From: Marinosulfonomonas sp.
GTDB lineage: Bacteria; Pseudomonadota; Alphaproteobacteria; Rhodobacterales; Rhodobacteraceae
Assembly (NCBI GenBank): GCA_026989405.1
Contig: JALSJL010000051.1
Location: forward strand, 1-30,697
Reading direction: 5' to 3'
DNA: 30,697 nucleotides
Shown here: positions 7,779 through 16,006 of the stretch, one piece after another
Numbering within the stretch: the stretch's first letter is position 1
Layout of the letters: every line of letters begins with the position of its first letter
The notes under the pieces: model-generated
The model's database searches: none
Seen by the model: the letters and a program-made list of their open reading frames with translations, nothing else
What the model was told of the DNA's origin: nothing
Translations under genes and position numbers: made by a program

Positions 7779-8786
7779 ATGAACAAGACCTTGGGAAAAG
7801 CATTTCTGGCCGTAACGGCGATGGCCTTTGCGGGAGAAGCGGCGGCGGCCACGGAATGGAATGTCTCTGTGTGGGGCAAGCCCCGGGCATTTACCGCACA
7901 TATCGAGAAGCTGTCAGAACTGGTGGCCGAAAAGACCAACTACGAATTCATCATCACCCTGAACTACGGCGGGCTGTCGAAGAACAAGGAAAACCTGGAC
8001 GGGATTTCCATCGGGGCCTTCGAGATGGCGCAGTTCTGCGCCGGCTATCACCGCGACAAGAACCCGTCGATCACGGTTCTTGAACTGCCCTTCCTCGGCG
8101 TGTCCTCGCTGGAGGAAGAGCGCAAGATCAGCCAGGCCCTGTATCAGCATCCGGCAGCCGTAGCCGACATGGCGCGTTGGAACGCGACGCTGCTGATGCC
8201 CTCGCCGCTGCCGCAATACAACCTTGTGGGTGTGGGCGATGCGCCGCGCACCCTGGCCGACTACGAAGGCATGACGGTGCGTGCGACCGGCGGCATCGGC
8301 AAGGCGATGGCGGCTGTGGGCGCGGTGCCCACCTCGATGACCGCGACCGAGGTGCGCCAGGCGCTTGACAGCGGCGTGGTCAAGGCGGTGGCGTTTGCAC
8401 CGCATGCGCATATGGCCTTTGGCACGATCGAGACTGGCAAGTGGTGGACAACGAACCTGAACCCCGGCACGGTGAACTGCCCCGTGGTGGTGAACACCGA
8501 TGCGCTGAACGCCCTGAGCGACAGTGAGCGCGAAGCGCTTCTGGGCTCGGTTGACGAGGCGCTGGATTATTACATCGACAACTACAACAACAAGACCATG
8601 GCAGCCTGGGGCCCGGCGCTGGATGAGCGGGGCATCGAGCGCATCACTTATTCCGAGGACGAACTCGCGGCGTTTCGCGACAAGGTCGCCGGACCGGCGG
8701 CGCAGGAGTGGATTGCCGAGAACACGGCCAAGGGGCTGCCGGCGCAGGAGTTGTATGACTTCGTGACGGGCATGATTGGCAAATAA
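7779..8786 (+). CDS. dctP: TRAP transporter DctP-type substrate-binding protein
   Basis: This 335-residue periplasmic receptor has a signal peptide (MNKTLGKAFLAVTAMAFAG, alanine-rich cleavage region, mature start near ATEWNVSVWG). It follows the DctP fold, with HIEKLSELVAEKTNYEF, an MAQFCAGYHR loop, and LADYEGMTVRATGGIGKAM in the region where this family usually holds the carboxylate-binding Arg (here Arg in VRATGG). ATG 7779 is chosen over longer in-frame starts because GGGAGGA lies five bases upstream and a signal peptide begins there. It opens a plus-strand operon with the small and large permease subunits and is divergent from the CoA-transferase/desulfinase operon. The name is used at family level; the ligand is unknown but may be related to that of the neighbouring operon. 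Confidence 0.93.
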   Translation: MNKTLGKAFLAVTAMAFAGEAAAATEWNVSVWGKPRAFTAHIEKLSELVAEKTNYEFIITLNYGGLSKNKENLDGISIGAFEMAQFCAGYHRDKNPSITVLELPFLGVSSLEEERKISQALYQHPAAVADMARWNATLLMPSPLPQYNLVGVGDAPRTLADYEGMTVRATGGIGKAMAAVGAVPTSMTATEVRQALDSGVVKAVAFAPHAHMAFGTIETGKWWTTNLNPGTVNCPVVVNTDALNALSDSEREALLGSVDEALDYYIDNYNNKTMAAWGPALDERGIERITYSEDELAAFRDKVAGPAAQEWIAENTAKGLPAQELYDFVTGMIGK

Positions 8787-8794
8787 TATCAACG

Positions 8795-8826
8795 AGGTGG
8801 CCGCTGCAGCTTTGCAGCGGCCATTT
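8795..8826 (+). promoter_or_regulatory. Intergenic hairpin between dctP and dctQ
   Basis: A perfect 10-bp inverted repeat (8799-8822, arms GGCCGCTGCA and TGCAGCGGCC, loop GCTT) extends by further A-U and G-U pairs to 8795-8826. It sits 8 bp after the binding-protein stop codon and 17 bp before the next start codon. Only TTTCCC follows, so it is a poor terminator and a better candidate for stabilising the dctP part of the mRNA or limiting read-through into the permease genes. Confidence 0.7.
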
Positions 8827-8843
8827 CCCGAGGCGGGCAGGAT

Positions 8844-9485
8844 ATGGCAGGCAGCACATCTGTTCTGGAAGACGGCTCGACCCTGAGCCGGCTGGACCGG
8901 GCACTTTACAGGCTTGAAGGGATCATGGCGCTGATCAGCGGACTGGCGGTGTTTTCGCTGATGGTGCTGGCGGTGATCTCGGTTTCCGGGCGAAACTTTT
9001 TCAACGCGCCGATCCCCGGTTATGTCGACTGGATCGAACAGGTCATGCCGCTGATTGCCTTCATGGGTGTGGCCTATACCCAGCGCGATGGCGGGCATAT
9101 CCGCATGGACATGCTGGTCGGTCGCCTGCATGGCCGGGTGTTGTGGGCCGCCGAACTTGTGACAACGGTGTTTGTCTTGTTGCTGGTCGTGTTGTTGATC
9201 TGGGGGTCCTGGGCGCATTTTCTGCGCAGCTTCGATCTGGCCGCCCCGATGTGGAGCCGTGACAGCTCCATGGACATCGCGCTGCCGCTGTGGCCGGCCA
9301 AGCTGATCGTTCCGGTTGCGTTTTCTGTTCTGGCCCTGCGGTTGGTGCTGCAGATCTGGGGCTATGCACGCGCGCTTGCCCGCAATGATCGGCGACCCGT
9401 TGCGGTGCCCCTGATCGAGGATGTTGCAGCACAGGCAATGCACGAAACAGAGGTTCTGTTGGATGACGATGCGGGGCAAAGCTGA
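8844..9485 (+). CDS. dctQ: TRAP transporter small permease subunit (DctQ type)
   Basis: This 213-residue inner-membrane protein has about four hydrophobic segments: IMALISGLAVFSLMVLAVIS, VMPLIAFMGVAYTQ, LVTTVFVLLLVVLLIWG and LIVPVAFSVLALRLVLQIWG. Typical DctQ features are SGRNFFNAPIPGYVDWIEQ after the first helix and RDGGHIRMDMLV between helices two and three. The N-terminal 25 residues and the acidic C-terminal tail (about 190-213) are predicted soluble. ATG 8844 is preceded by GGCAGG. It is one nucleotide out of separation from the large subunit gene (stop and start share the TGATG sequence), so the two permease subunits are translationally coupled. Confidence 0.93.
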   Translation: MAGSTSVLEDGSTLSRLDRALYRLEGIMALISGLAVFSLMVLAVISVSGRNFFNAPIPGYVDWIEQVMPLIAFMGVAYTQRDGGHIRMDMLVGRLHGRVLWAAELVTTVFVLLLVVLLIWGSWAHFLRSFDLAAPMWSRDSSMDIALPLWPAKLIVPVAFSVLALRLVLQIWGYARALARNDRRPVAVPLIEDVAAQAMHETEVLLDDDAGQS

Positions 9486-10888
9486 TGGAACCGATTGACA
9501 TTGGTCTGGCCGTTTCTGCCGGAATGCTGGTGCTTGTGGTTCTGGGCATGCGCGTGGCTTTTGCCGCGGGCCTGGCGGGACTGGTCGGCCTCGTGTGGAT
9601 ATTCTGGGCCAAATTCGGCTATGCGCCCGACAAGTTCACCAAGGCGCTGACCATTGCCGCGAAAACGGCGGGGCAGGTGCCGCATTCGAAGATATCCAGC
9701 CAGGCGCTGAGCCTCATTCCGACGTTCATCCTGATCGGGTTTCTGGCTTATTATGCCGGGCTGACCAAAGCGCTTTTCGAGGCTGCAAAACGCTGGGTGG
9801 GATGGGTGCCGGGCGGGTTGGCGGTGTCAACGGTATTTGCGACCGCGGGCTTTGCGGCCGTGTCAGGGGCGAGCGTGGCCACCGCCGGGGTGTTTGCCCG
9901 CATCGCGATCCCCGAGATGCTTGCCGTCGGCTACAACAAGCGATTCGCGGCGGGCGTAGTGGCCGCAGGCGGCACGCTGGCGTCGCTGATCCCACCGTCG
10001 GCCATTCTGGTGATCTATGCAATCATCGTGGAGCAGGACGTCGGCAAGCTGCTGCTGGCCGGCTTCGTTCCGGGGGCGTTTTCGGCGGTGATCTATGCGG
10101 CGCTGATCATTGGCATGGCGCTGACAATCAAGGGCTTTGGCCCGCCGGTGGGCGGATTTTCCTGGAAGGAACGGTTCGTGTCGCTGCCGCCGGTGCTGCC
10201 GATCATCTTTGTTATCGTGACCATCATCTTCTTTGTTTACAACCCATTCGGCGGCGACGCCTGGGGCACCCCGACCGAGGGCGGCGCACTTGGGGCATTC
10301 GTCGTGTTCCTGATGGCGCTCTATCGGGGTATGCGCTGGAAGCAGTTGAAAAGCGCGCTGCTGGAAACAGCCAAACTGTCGGTGATGATCTTCACGATCA
10401 TCTGGGGTGTTCTGATCTATGTGCGGTTTCTGGGGTTCGCAAACCTGCCGCAGGCCTTTGCCGAATGGATCAGCGGGCTGGAGCAGTCGCCGATGCTGAC
10501 GCTGGTGTTCATCCTGCTGGCCTATGCGGTGCTGGGCATGTTCATGGATGCCATCGGCATGCTGCTCTTGACGCTTCCGGTGGTCTACCCGGCAGTCATG
10601 GCCTTGAACGGAGGTGAGGCGGTGAGCGCGGCAGACAGCGCCTTTGGCATGAGCGGGCCGATGTGCGCGATCTGGTTTGGTATCCTGGTGGTCAAGATGG
10701 CCGAGTTCTGCCTGATCACGCCTCCGATCGGGCTGAACTGCTTTGTCGTGGCCGGGGTGCGCCCGGACCTGAGCGTGCAGGATGTGTTCAAGGGCGTCAC
10801 GCCGTTTTTCCTGGCCGATGCGGTGACGATTGCCCTGCTCGTGGCGTTTCCGTCGATTGTGCTCTGGTTGCCCAACCTGGCCGGATGA
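9485..10888 (+). CDS. dctM: TRAP transporter large permease subunit (DctM type)
   Basis: This 467-residue protein with about a dozen hydrophobic helices is the ion-coupled translocation subunit that works with the DctQ-type subunit. Recognisable family segments include MRVAFAAGLAGLVGL, FAAVSGASVATAGVFARIAI (the AxSGSSxATA-like loop), GVVAAGGTLASLIPPSAI and AYAVLGMFMDAIGMLLLTLP, and a second inverted-repeat copy ends in KMAEFCLITPPIGLNCFVV. The length is slightly above the usual 425-440 because of a loop around residues 240-280 (NPFGGDAWGTPTEGG). The start ATG overlaps the dctQ stop by one base. It is the last gene of the operon; a weak hairpin follows about 30 bp downstream. Confidence 0.94.
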   Translation: MEPIDIGLAVSAGMLVLVVLGMRVAFAAGLAGLVGLVWIFWAKFGYAPDKFTKALTIAAKTAGQVPHSKISSQALSLIPTFILIGFLAYYAGLTKALFEAAKRWVGWVPGGLAVSTVFATAGFAAVSGASVATAGVFARIAIPEMLAVGYNKRFAAGVVAAGGTLASLIPPSAILVIYAIIVEQDVGKLLLAGFVPGAFSAVIYAALIIGMALTIKGFGPPVGGFSWKERFVSLPPVLPIIFVIVTIIFFVYNPFGGDAWGTPTEGGALGAFVVFLMALYRGMRWKQLKSALLETAKLSVMIFTIIWGVLIYVRFLGFANLPQAFAEWISGLEQSPMLTLVFILLAYAVLGMFMDAIGMLLLTLPVVYPAVMALNGGEAVSAADSAFGMSGPMCAIWFGILVVKMAEFCLITPPIGLNCFVVAGVRPDLSVQDVFKGVTPFFLADAVTIALLVAFPSIVLWLPNLAG

Positions 10889-11100
10889 GGCCCCAGACAG
10901 GCTTGTTTCGCCCGAAGACTCCAGGCCGGCGAGCCTGGTATCTACGGGCTGGCCACTGAAAAAATCGTTCAGATTTACACTTATTTTACGCAGCGGCGTT
11001 AACGTCGTGGTCACTTCCAGAAAGAGCATGCAGAATCCAACCCGCAGTTGCCGGGTGTTTTCTGCGTTTGGGTATTTCCGAAATTGAGGAGCCAAGAACC
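10889..11100. other. Intergenic region between the TRAP operon and ghsA
   Basis: This 212-bp gap holds a 6-bp inverted repeat at 10921-10938 (CCAGGC/GCCTGG, no T-run), which may weakly terminate the TRAP operon. An AT-rich stretch at about 10960-10990 is a plausible promoter area for ghsA. The symmetric CGTTAACG sits near 10998-11005. One TTAA half-site is present, but a proper TTAA-N7-TTAA CtrA box is not. The GAGGAG ribosome-binding site of ghsA is at 11086-11091. Confidence 0.5.
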
Positions 11101-11367
11101 TTGAGCAATCCATTCAACACAAGAGCATCATCCCTGTCCGGGCCAGCAACCGATATCGTGCCTGTCACGCCGGACGATTCCGTTGATCTGGCCGATGTGG
11201 CCATCGCACTTTATATCGAAACCGGCGGCGTCATTTCCGTGGTGACGGCCGAGGGTCAAACCAGAAATGTTGCGGTCGCGGACTTTTCCATCCTGCCGGT
11301 TGGCGTGCGCCGCGTGAACATGACGGGCACCACGGCTGCCGGAATTCACGGCATGGTGATCGCATGA
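11101..11367 (+). CDS. ghsA: GTA head-spike base protein, RCAP_rcc01079 (GhsA) family
   Basis: This 88-residue protein is recognised from its order and sequence style (SNPFNTRASSLSGPATDIV, then DLADVAIALYIETGGVISV and NMTGTTAAGIHGMVIA). It matches the small spike base protein that anchors head spikes on gene transfer agent particles of Rhodobacter capsulatus. The TTG at 11101 is preferred because GAGGAG lies nine bases upstream and the product then begins SNPFNTRA; another in-frame TTG at 11068 lacks a comparable site. The ATG of ghsB overlaps its stop (ATGA), so the two are translationally coupled. In R. capsulatus these genes also lie away from the main GTA structural cluster, so the isolated position here is expected. 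The family assignment is from memory of its characteristic sequence, not from a search. Confidence 0.82.
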   Translation: MSNPFNTRASSLSGPATDIVPVTPDDSVDLADVAIALYIETGGVISVVTAEGQTRNVAVADFSILPVGVRRVNMTGTTAAGIHGMVIA

Positions 11368-12431
11368 AGGTATCCTGCGATTTTTCCGTGACCTCGGCGC
11401 GCCACCGGCCCTTCGGGGCATCCCCCCCATGGAACAGTGCCTGGAATTCACCGCTGAGCGGCACCGCTCCGGGTCTGGTTCTGGACTTCGCGGCAGGGGT
11501 TTACGGTGCTGAAAACGCCAGCAATGACCTGCAGGCCGTCATGTCGCTTGTGCGGTCAAGCGACGGCACAAGGATCGATGACACCGGTGCGCTGGATACT
11601 GTCGGTCCGAACACCGGCCGCATTGACCACGATCCCGGCTCTCTGGGCCGCCTGGGCCTCATGCTCGAAACCGGGCGCAGCAACCTGTTCACCCAAAGCG
11701 CAACCCCTGCCGACCAGATAATTTCGGTTTCCAACGTGCCACATGTTCTGTCGTTCTACGGCACCGGGACAATCACGATGTCCGGCGCATACAGCACGAC
11801 AATAACGGGAACAGGTGATTTCCCGGCTCGAACGGTTGTCGAGTTCACACCGGGTGCGGGCGACCTGTCGATCACCGTGAGCGGAGCCATTCTTGCGCCG
11901 CAACTGGAAGAGGGCAATACGGCGTCTTCGTTCATTCCGTCGGGGGCAACGGCCACGGCCCGGGCCCAGGACATCGCCACGATCGGATTGGGAACCTGGT
12001 TCGATCCCACGCAAGGGACGCTGGTTTTCAGCGGCTGGCTGAATGGTGCGCAAGCAAATGACCGCATCATTGAAATTGACGGAGGCGCAACCTCGACGCG
12101 TTACTCGATCTTGTGGAACAGTTCACTGGGAAAGCCGCAGTTTCAGGTGTGGGAGGCAGGCGCGTTGCAGGCGGCTGTGGCGCCAACCGGCAGTTCAATC
12201 GGATTTGGGACGCCGTTTCGCGTGGTTGTCTGCTACGCGGCCAATGACTTTGCGGTTTCCCTGAACGGAAGCGACGTGGTCCGGGATACCTCGGGCATTC
12301 TGCCGTCAGGGCTGACGACCATGCGGTTCGGGCGTTCGGTGTGGGGTGCACAGGGCCTGATGCTGGCGGAAAGTGTCGTTTACTATCCGCAGAGACTGGG
12401 CGACACCGAGATCAAGGCACTGTCGACCTGA
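11364..12431 (+). CDS. ghsB: GTA head-spike fibre protein (GhsB, RCAP_rcc01080-like), LamG-type fold
   Basis: The 355-residue protein has no signal peptide or membrane segment. The N-terminal part contains GRIDHDPGSLGRLGLMLE and TGRSNLFTQSA, a module common in phage tail and spike proteins (the LGLLVE-RTNLL type). The middle has APQLEEGNTASSFIPSGAT followed by ARAQD, the usual lead-in to a concanavalin/LamG-like beta sandwich, which makes up the C-terminal half (about 210-350). In R. capsulatus, GhsB forms the outer part of head spikes and helps particles attach to the recipient's capsule. Here it overlaps ghsA by 4 nt and is followed by a strong terminator, so ghsAB is a two-gene unit. A generic phage-like tail protein is the alternative, but the partner gene argues for GTA. 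Confidence 0.8.
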   Translation: MKVSCDFSVTSARHRPFGASPPWNSAWNSPLSGTAPGLVLDFAAGVYGAENASNDLQAVMSLVRSSDGTRIDDTGALDTVGPNTGRIDHDPGSLGRLGLMLETGRSNLFTQSATPADQIISVSNVPHVLSFYGTGTITMSGAYSTTITGTGDFPARTVVEFTPGAGDLSITVSGAILAPQLEEGNTASSFIPSGATATARAQDIATIGLGTWFDPTQGTLVFSGWLNGAQANDRIIEIDGGATSTRYSILWNSSLGKPQFQVWEAGALQAAVAPTGSSIGFGTPFRVVVCYAANDFAVSLNGSDVVRDTSGILPSGLTTMRFGRSVWGAQGLMLAESVVYYPQRLGDTEIKALST

Positions 12432-12455
12432 CGCAAGGTTGCCGAGCCACGAGAG

Positions 12456-12482
12456 CCGCCCGCAGCATTGCGGGCGGTTTTT
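12456..12482 (+). terminator. Rho-independent terminator after ghsB
   Basis: A perfect 9-bp stem (CCGCCCGCA and TGCGGGCGG, loop GCAT) is followed directly by five T residues. It begins 24 bp after the ghsB stop codon. It isolates the spike genes from the phosphatase gene that follows. Confidence 0.92.
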
Positions 12483-12612
12483 GCGCATTGTGGCCCCGGA
12501 TTTGCGCGGGTAGGTTCCGGCCGATGTGATCGGGCGTTCATTCGGCAAGTCGGGAAACCGCATCTGGCCGGTGACCGCGCGCTGTGCGCGCCGATTGTTC
12601 TGGAGGCGAGGC

Positions 12613-13377
12613 GTGAGCCATCTTGCGAATCTTTACACCTGGTTTCGCGGCCGATTGCGAACGGGGTCAGGCAGAAAAGACCTGCCGCGCCCGGACACTT
12701 GTGTTGCCATCATAGGCGATGTGCACGGGCGTGCCGATTTGCTTGCCGGCCTGATGGAAAAGCTGGACAGGCAGCAACCCGCGGCAACCAGGGTATTCGT
12801 TGGCGACTACATTGACCGCGGGCCGTCCAGCCGCGACGTCCTTGAGATGCTTCAGGCGATGGCGCCTTCGGATATTTGCCTGTTGGGCAATCATGAAGCC
12901 ATGATGCTGGATTTTCTTGAGAGCCCGATCGAGAAGGGGGCCCGTTGGCTCCGCAACGGGGGCCTTGCCACGCTTGCAAGCTATGCGGTCACGCTTGATG
13001 AAAGTTCCGGGCATCAAGATATTCTCAAGGCCAGGGATGCTCTGGAACGCCGGCTGCAGGACGGCACGTTGGCGTGGCTTGGCGCCAGACCGCTGTGGTG
13101 GCAATCCGGGAACCTGCTGGTGGCCCACGCAGGGGCTGATCCGGCGTTGCCCATTGCGAACCAGCCGGGCCACAATTTTCTGTGGGGCCACAAGCGATTT
13201 CTGCGGGATCCGCGACCGGACGGCCTTTGGGTTGCCCATGGTCACTGGGCGCGGGACCGTCCGACGGTTGGACAGGCGCGTGTTTCGGTCGATACCGGGG
13301 CGTGGAAATCCGGGTGCCTGACGGCTGCCGTGATTGATCCGGATGGGGGTATCCGGTTTGTCCAGCAAGCAGATTGA
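12613..13377 (+). CDS. PPP-family metallophosphoesterase (bacterial serine/threonine phosphatase type)
   Basis: The 254-residue protein carries the three metal-binding signatures of the PPP family in order: GDVHG (35-39), GDYIDRG (64-70) and GNHE (92-95). Histidines for the second half of the site follow in VAHAG and WVAHGHW. Such enzymes use two metal ions to hydrolyse phosphoester bonds, acting on phosphoproteins or small phosphorylated or dinucleotide substrates. I chose GTG 12613 because GGAGG stands seven bases upstream; an in-frame start 29 codons earlier gives an Arg-rich leader without support. The substrate is unknown. It lies between a terminator and a 208-bp gap, so it appears to be transcribed alone. 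Confidence 0.9.
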   Translation: MSHLANLYTWFRGRLRTGSGRKDLPRPDTCVAIIGDVHGRADLLAGLMEKLDRQQPAATRVFVGDYIDRGPSSRDVLEMLQAMAPSDICLLGNHEAMMLDFLESPIEKGARWLRNGGLATLASYAVTLDESSGHQDILKARDALERRLQDGTLAWLGARPLWWQSGNLLVAHAGADPALPIANQPGHNFLWGHKRFLRDPRPDGLWVAHGHWARDRPTVGQARVSVDTGAWKSGCLTAAVIDPDGGIRFVQQAD

Positions 13378-13585
13378 TTCCGGATAGCCGCGCTGAGATT
13401 GCCCCGTTTGCACGGTTTGCGATGGCAAAAGTCTGCGTCGTGGCAACCCGGGATGCCCAAAAGGCGGTTTTCCCTGGGCAATGTTTCCAATGCGAACCAC
13501 AATTTTCCATTGTCCCGTGTTGTTATTGACACTTGGAATTGTATCGCGCATCTCACGCCGCAGGGTAGTGGTACGAGGACGTTTG

Positions 13586-14890
13586 ATGAAAATTGCAATT
13601 GTGGGAACCGGTTACGTCGGTTTGGTGTCTGGGGTGTGTTTTTCGGAGTTGGGCCACGACGTTGTGTGCGTTGACAACGATCCTCGAAAAATTGCCCTGT
13701 TGAAAGCCGGCGATGTGCCGATATTCGAACCGGGTCTGGACAAGTTGGCGGCAACCAACGTGGCTGCGGGACGGCTTTCGTTTGAAAACGATTTGGCCGC
13801 GGCTGTCGATGGGGCCGATACAGTATTCATCGCGGTCGGCACACCACCGCGCGAAGAGGATGGCCAGGCTGACCTGAAGTATGTTTTCGCCGCTGCGCAA
13901 GACATCGGGCGGGCCCTGTCCGGCCCGGCCGTGATCGTGACGAAATCGACGGTGCCGGTTGGAACCAACCAGCGGGTGCGCGACGTGATACTGGAAACCA
14001 ATCCGGAAGCCGAGATTGATGTGGCGTCCAACCCCGAATTTCTGCGCGAAGGGGCCGCGATTTCAGATTTCATGGCCCCCGACCGTATTGTGGTCGGGGT
14101 TGAAAATGACCGCGCAGAGTCTGTCATGCGGGAGATCTACAAGCCGCAGACAGAGCAGGGGTTCCCGCTTCTCGTGATGGATCTGGAAAGCGCGGAACTG
14201 ACGAAATATGCCGCCAACGCCTTTCTGGCCGCGAAGATCACGTTCATTAACGAAATGGCCGGACTTTGCGAACGTGTCGGCGCGGACATCACGAAAGTGG
14301 CCGAAGGCATGGGCATGGACGAACGCATCGGCCGCAAGTTTCTGAATGCCGGGCCGGGGATTGGCGGATCCTGCTTTCCCAAGGATACCAGTGCGCTTGC
14401 CCATATCGGCCGCGCTCAGGATGTTCCGATGCAGATCACCGAGACCGTCATCAGGGTGAACAACGAAATCAAACTTCGGATGGTCCAAAAGATACGCGCT
14501 CTGGTTGGCGGCGATCTGAACGGGAAGAACATCACGGTGCTTGGCGTGACGTTCAAACCCGATACGGATGATATGCGCGAGGCGCCGGCGCTCACGATCG
14601 TTCCTGCGATGATCGCCGAAGGCGCGAACGTGCGTATTGTCGACCCCCAGGGCCGGGCCGAGGGTGAGGCCCTCTTGCCGGGCGTTGCGTGGGTTGAAGA
14701 CGCTTACGAAGCCTGCAATGATGCGGACGCCGTTGTCATTCTGACTGAGTGGAACGAATTTCGTGCACTGGACTTGAAGCGCCTGGCAGGCGCAATGGCC
14801 ACGGCGAAAATGGCGGACCTGCGCAATGTCTATTCGGCCGAAGAAGCGAAAAAAGCGGGTTTTGCAGAATACGATTCGGTTGGGCGGTAG
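13586..14890 (+). CDS. ugd: UDP-glucose 6-dehydrogenase
   Basis: The enzyme oxidises UDP-glucose twice with NAD+ to give UDP-glucuronate, a precursor of acidic surface polysaccharides. The 434 residues show the N-terminal dinucleotide-binding loop GTGYVG (7-12), FIAVGTPP, TKSTVPVGT, ASNPEFLREG, the ELTKYAANAFLAAKITFINE helix, and the catalytic Cys263 in GGSCFPKD. The C-terminal domain has LGVTFKPDTDDMREAP and VILTEWNEF. ATG 13586 is preferred to an upstream in-frame start because the product then begins MKIAIVGTGYVG, as in the family. The 208-bp upstream gap contains a TTGACA at 13526-13531, but no clear -10 box could be paired with it. The gene is followed by two glycosyltransferases, consistent with a capsule, exopolysaccharide or LPS role. 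Confidence 0.96.
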   Translation: MKIAIVGTGYVGLVSGVCFSELGHDVVCVDNDPRKIALLKAGDVPIFEPGLDKLAATNVAAGRLSFENDLAAAVDGADTVFIAVGTPPREEDGQADLKYVFAAAQDIGRALSGPAVIVTKSTVPVGTNQRVRDVILETNPEAEIDVASNPEFLREGAAISDFMAPDRIVVGVENDRAESVMREIYKPQTEQGFPLLVMDLESAELTKYAANAFLAAKITFINEMAGLCERVGADITKVAEGMGMDERIGRKFLNAGPGIGGSCFPKDTSALAHIGRAQDVPMQITETVIRVNNEIKLRMVQKIRALVGGDLNGKNITVLGVTFKPDTDDMREAPALTIVPAMIAEGANVRIVDPQGRAEGEALLPGVAWVEDAYEACNDADAVVILTEWNEFRALDLKRLAGAMATAKMADLRNVYSAEEAKKAGFAEYDSVGR

Positions 14891-14901
14891 CTTTTTGGCT
14901 T

Positions 14902-14920
14902 GCTGCCGGAAAAGGGCAGC
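14902..14920 (+). promoter_or_regulatory. Small hairpin between ugd and the GT4 gene
   Basis: A 6-bp inverted repeat GCTGCC/GGCAGC with a 7-nt loop, extendable by one T-A pair, lies between the ugd stop and the likely GT4 start. There is no T-run. It could modulate translation or read-through between the two genes. Confidence 0.35.
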
Positions 14921-14926
14921 AGGCCA

Positions 14927-16006
14927 TTGCACGAGACAAACCGCGACATCCGACCCGCTGACGTCGAGGTCATCGCACCAAACCTGAAACGGCGTTTGTC
15001 CGGGGTAACCGCGACGATCGTTCGCCTGGTTCCGGTGCAGGCAAAAATGATCGCCATCGCGGTAACCGGCCCGGGCTTGCCCGTTGAAATGCCGCGCATA
15101 CCCATGTGGCGGTTGCCATTCCTGCCGCGAAATCGATGGCGGGTCTGGCACGCTCGGCGCAATACTGAAATGTTGCTTGGGCTCGTGCTGCGACACTTGT
15201 TTCGTCGGCGGATCAGGTTGCTTTTCACCTCGGCATCGCAGCGTCACCACACGCGGTTTACCAAGTGGTTGATAGGACAGATGGATGATGTCGTTGCCAC
15301 GTCCCAAAAGACGGCCGGGTATTTGGACCGGCCTGCGCACGTGGTCATGCACGGGATCGATACCAGGCAATTTTCGCCACCAGAAAATCGCGCGGCATTG
15401 CGTGAACGGCTGGGTTTGCCCGATGGTTTCTTGATCGGCTGCTATGGCCGTGTCCGGCATCAGAAGGGCACGGATGTTTTTGTAGAAGCACTTGTCGAAA
15501 TTCTGCCGCACCACCCCGATTTGATCGGCATCGTGATGGGGCGCGCCACCGAGGCGCACGAAAAGTTTCTGGATAACCTGAAAGCACAGGTATCCACGGC
15601 CGGGCTGGCCGAGCGTATTCTTTTTCTGCCGGAGGTTCCGGTTTCTGAAATGGCCGCATGGTATCAGGCGCTTGACCTTTATGTAGCGCCGCAAAGGTGG
15701 GAAGGATTTGGCCTGACGCCGCTCGAAGCCATGGCCTGCGGTGTTCCGGTCGTCGCCGGCAGGGTCGGCGCATTCGACGAATTGATTGTTGACGGAGAAA
15801 CCGGTGCGATGGTGAACGCAGGCGGCGCCAGTGAGTTTGCCGGGGCTATCGAAACCATCCTTGGAGATCGCGAGGCGCTTGGGCGCATGGGCGCTGCGGC
15901 GCGCCGGCATGTCGAAAAACACTTTACAATTGAAACCGAAGCGGCGGCGCTGGTTCGTATATATCGAAACTTGCTGGCAACCCGGACAGGGCGTGCAGAT
16001 GACTAG
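14927..16006 (+). CDS. Glycosyltransferase family 4 protein (LPS/polysaccharide type)
   Basis: The 359-residue protein is a GT-B fold retaining glycosyltransferase. The N-terminal domain has VEVIAPNLKRRLSGVTATIV, typical of alphaproteobacterial LPS-core enzymes, then VVMHGIDTRQFSP. The C-terminal nucleotide-sugar domain has CYGRVRHQKGTDVFVEAL and the EX7E-type motif in QRWEGFGLTPLEAMACGVPV (Glu259 and Glu267). The start is uncertain: TTG 14927 follows AAGGGCAGCAGG and gives a family-like N-terminus, whereas TTG 14900 would add nine residues and lies at the foot of a hairpin. The donor and acceptor sugars cannot be read from the sequence. Its stop codon lies inside the next gene, which begins 8 nt before it ends, so it is translationally coupled to the GT29-like protein. 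Confidence 0.9.
   Translation: MHETNRDIRPADVEVIAPNLKRRLSGVTATIVRLVPVQAKMIAIAVTGPGLPVEMPRIPMWRLPFLPRNRWRVWHARRNTEMLLGLVLRHLFRRRIRLLFTSASQRHHTRFTKWLIGQMDDVVATSQKTAGYLDRPAHVVMHGIDTRQFSPPENRAALRERLGLPDGFLIGCYGRVRHQKGTDVFVEALVEILPHHPDLIGIVMGRATEAHEKFLDNLKAQVSTAGLAERILFLPEVPVSEMAAWYQALDLYVAPQRWEGFGLTPLEAMACGVPVVAGRVGAFDELIVDGETGAMVNAGGASEFAGAIETILGDREALGRMGAAARRHVEKHFTIETEAAALVRIYRNLLATRTGRADD

Noticed and set aside
7914..9479. Minus-strand open frame of over 500 codons across dctP and dctQ
   Set aside because: It is antisense to clear TRAP genes and has a His/Gln/Arg-rich composition with no family features.
10998..11016. Possible CtrA box upstream of ghsA
   Set aside because: Only one TTAA half-site is present; the second half at the right spacing reads GTCA.
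13526..13531. TTGACA as a sigma-70 -35 box for ugd
   Set aside because: No convincing -10 element lies 16-18 bp downstream, so a promoter is not called.
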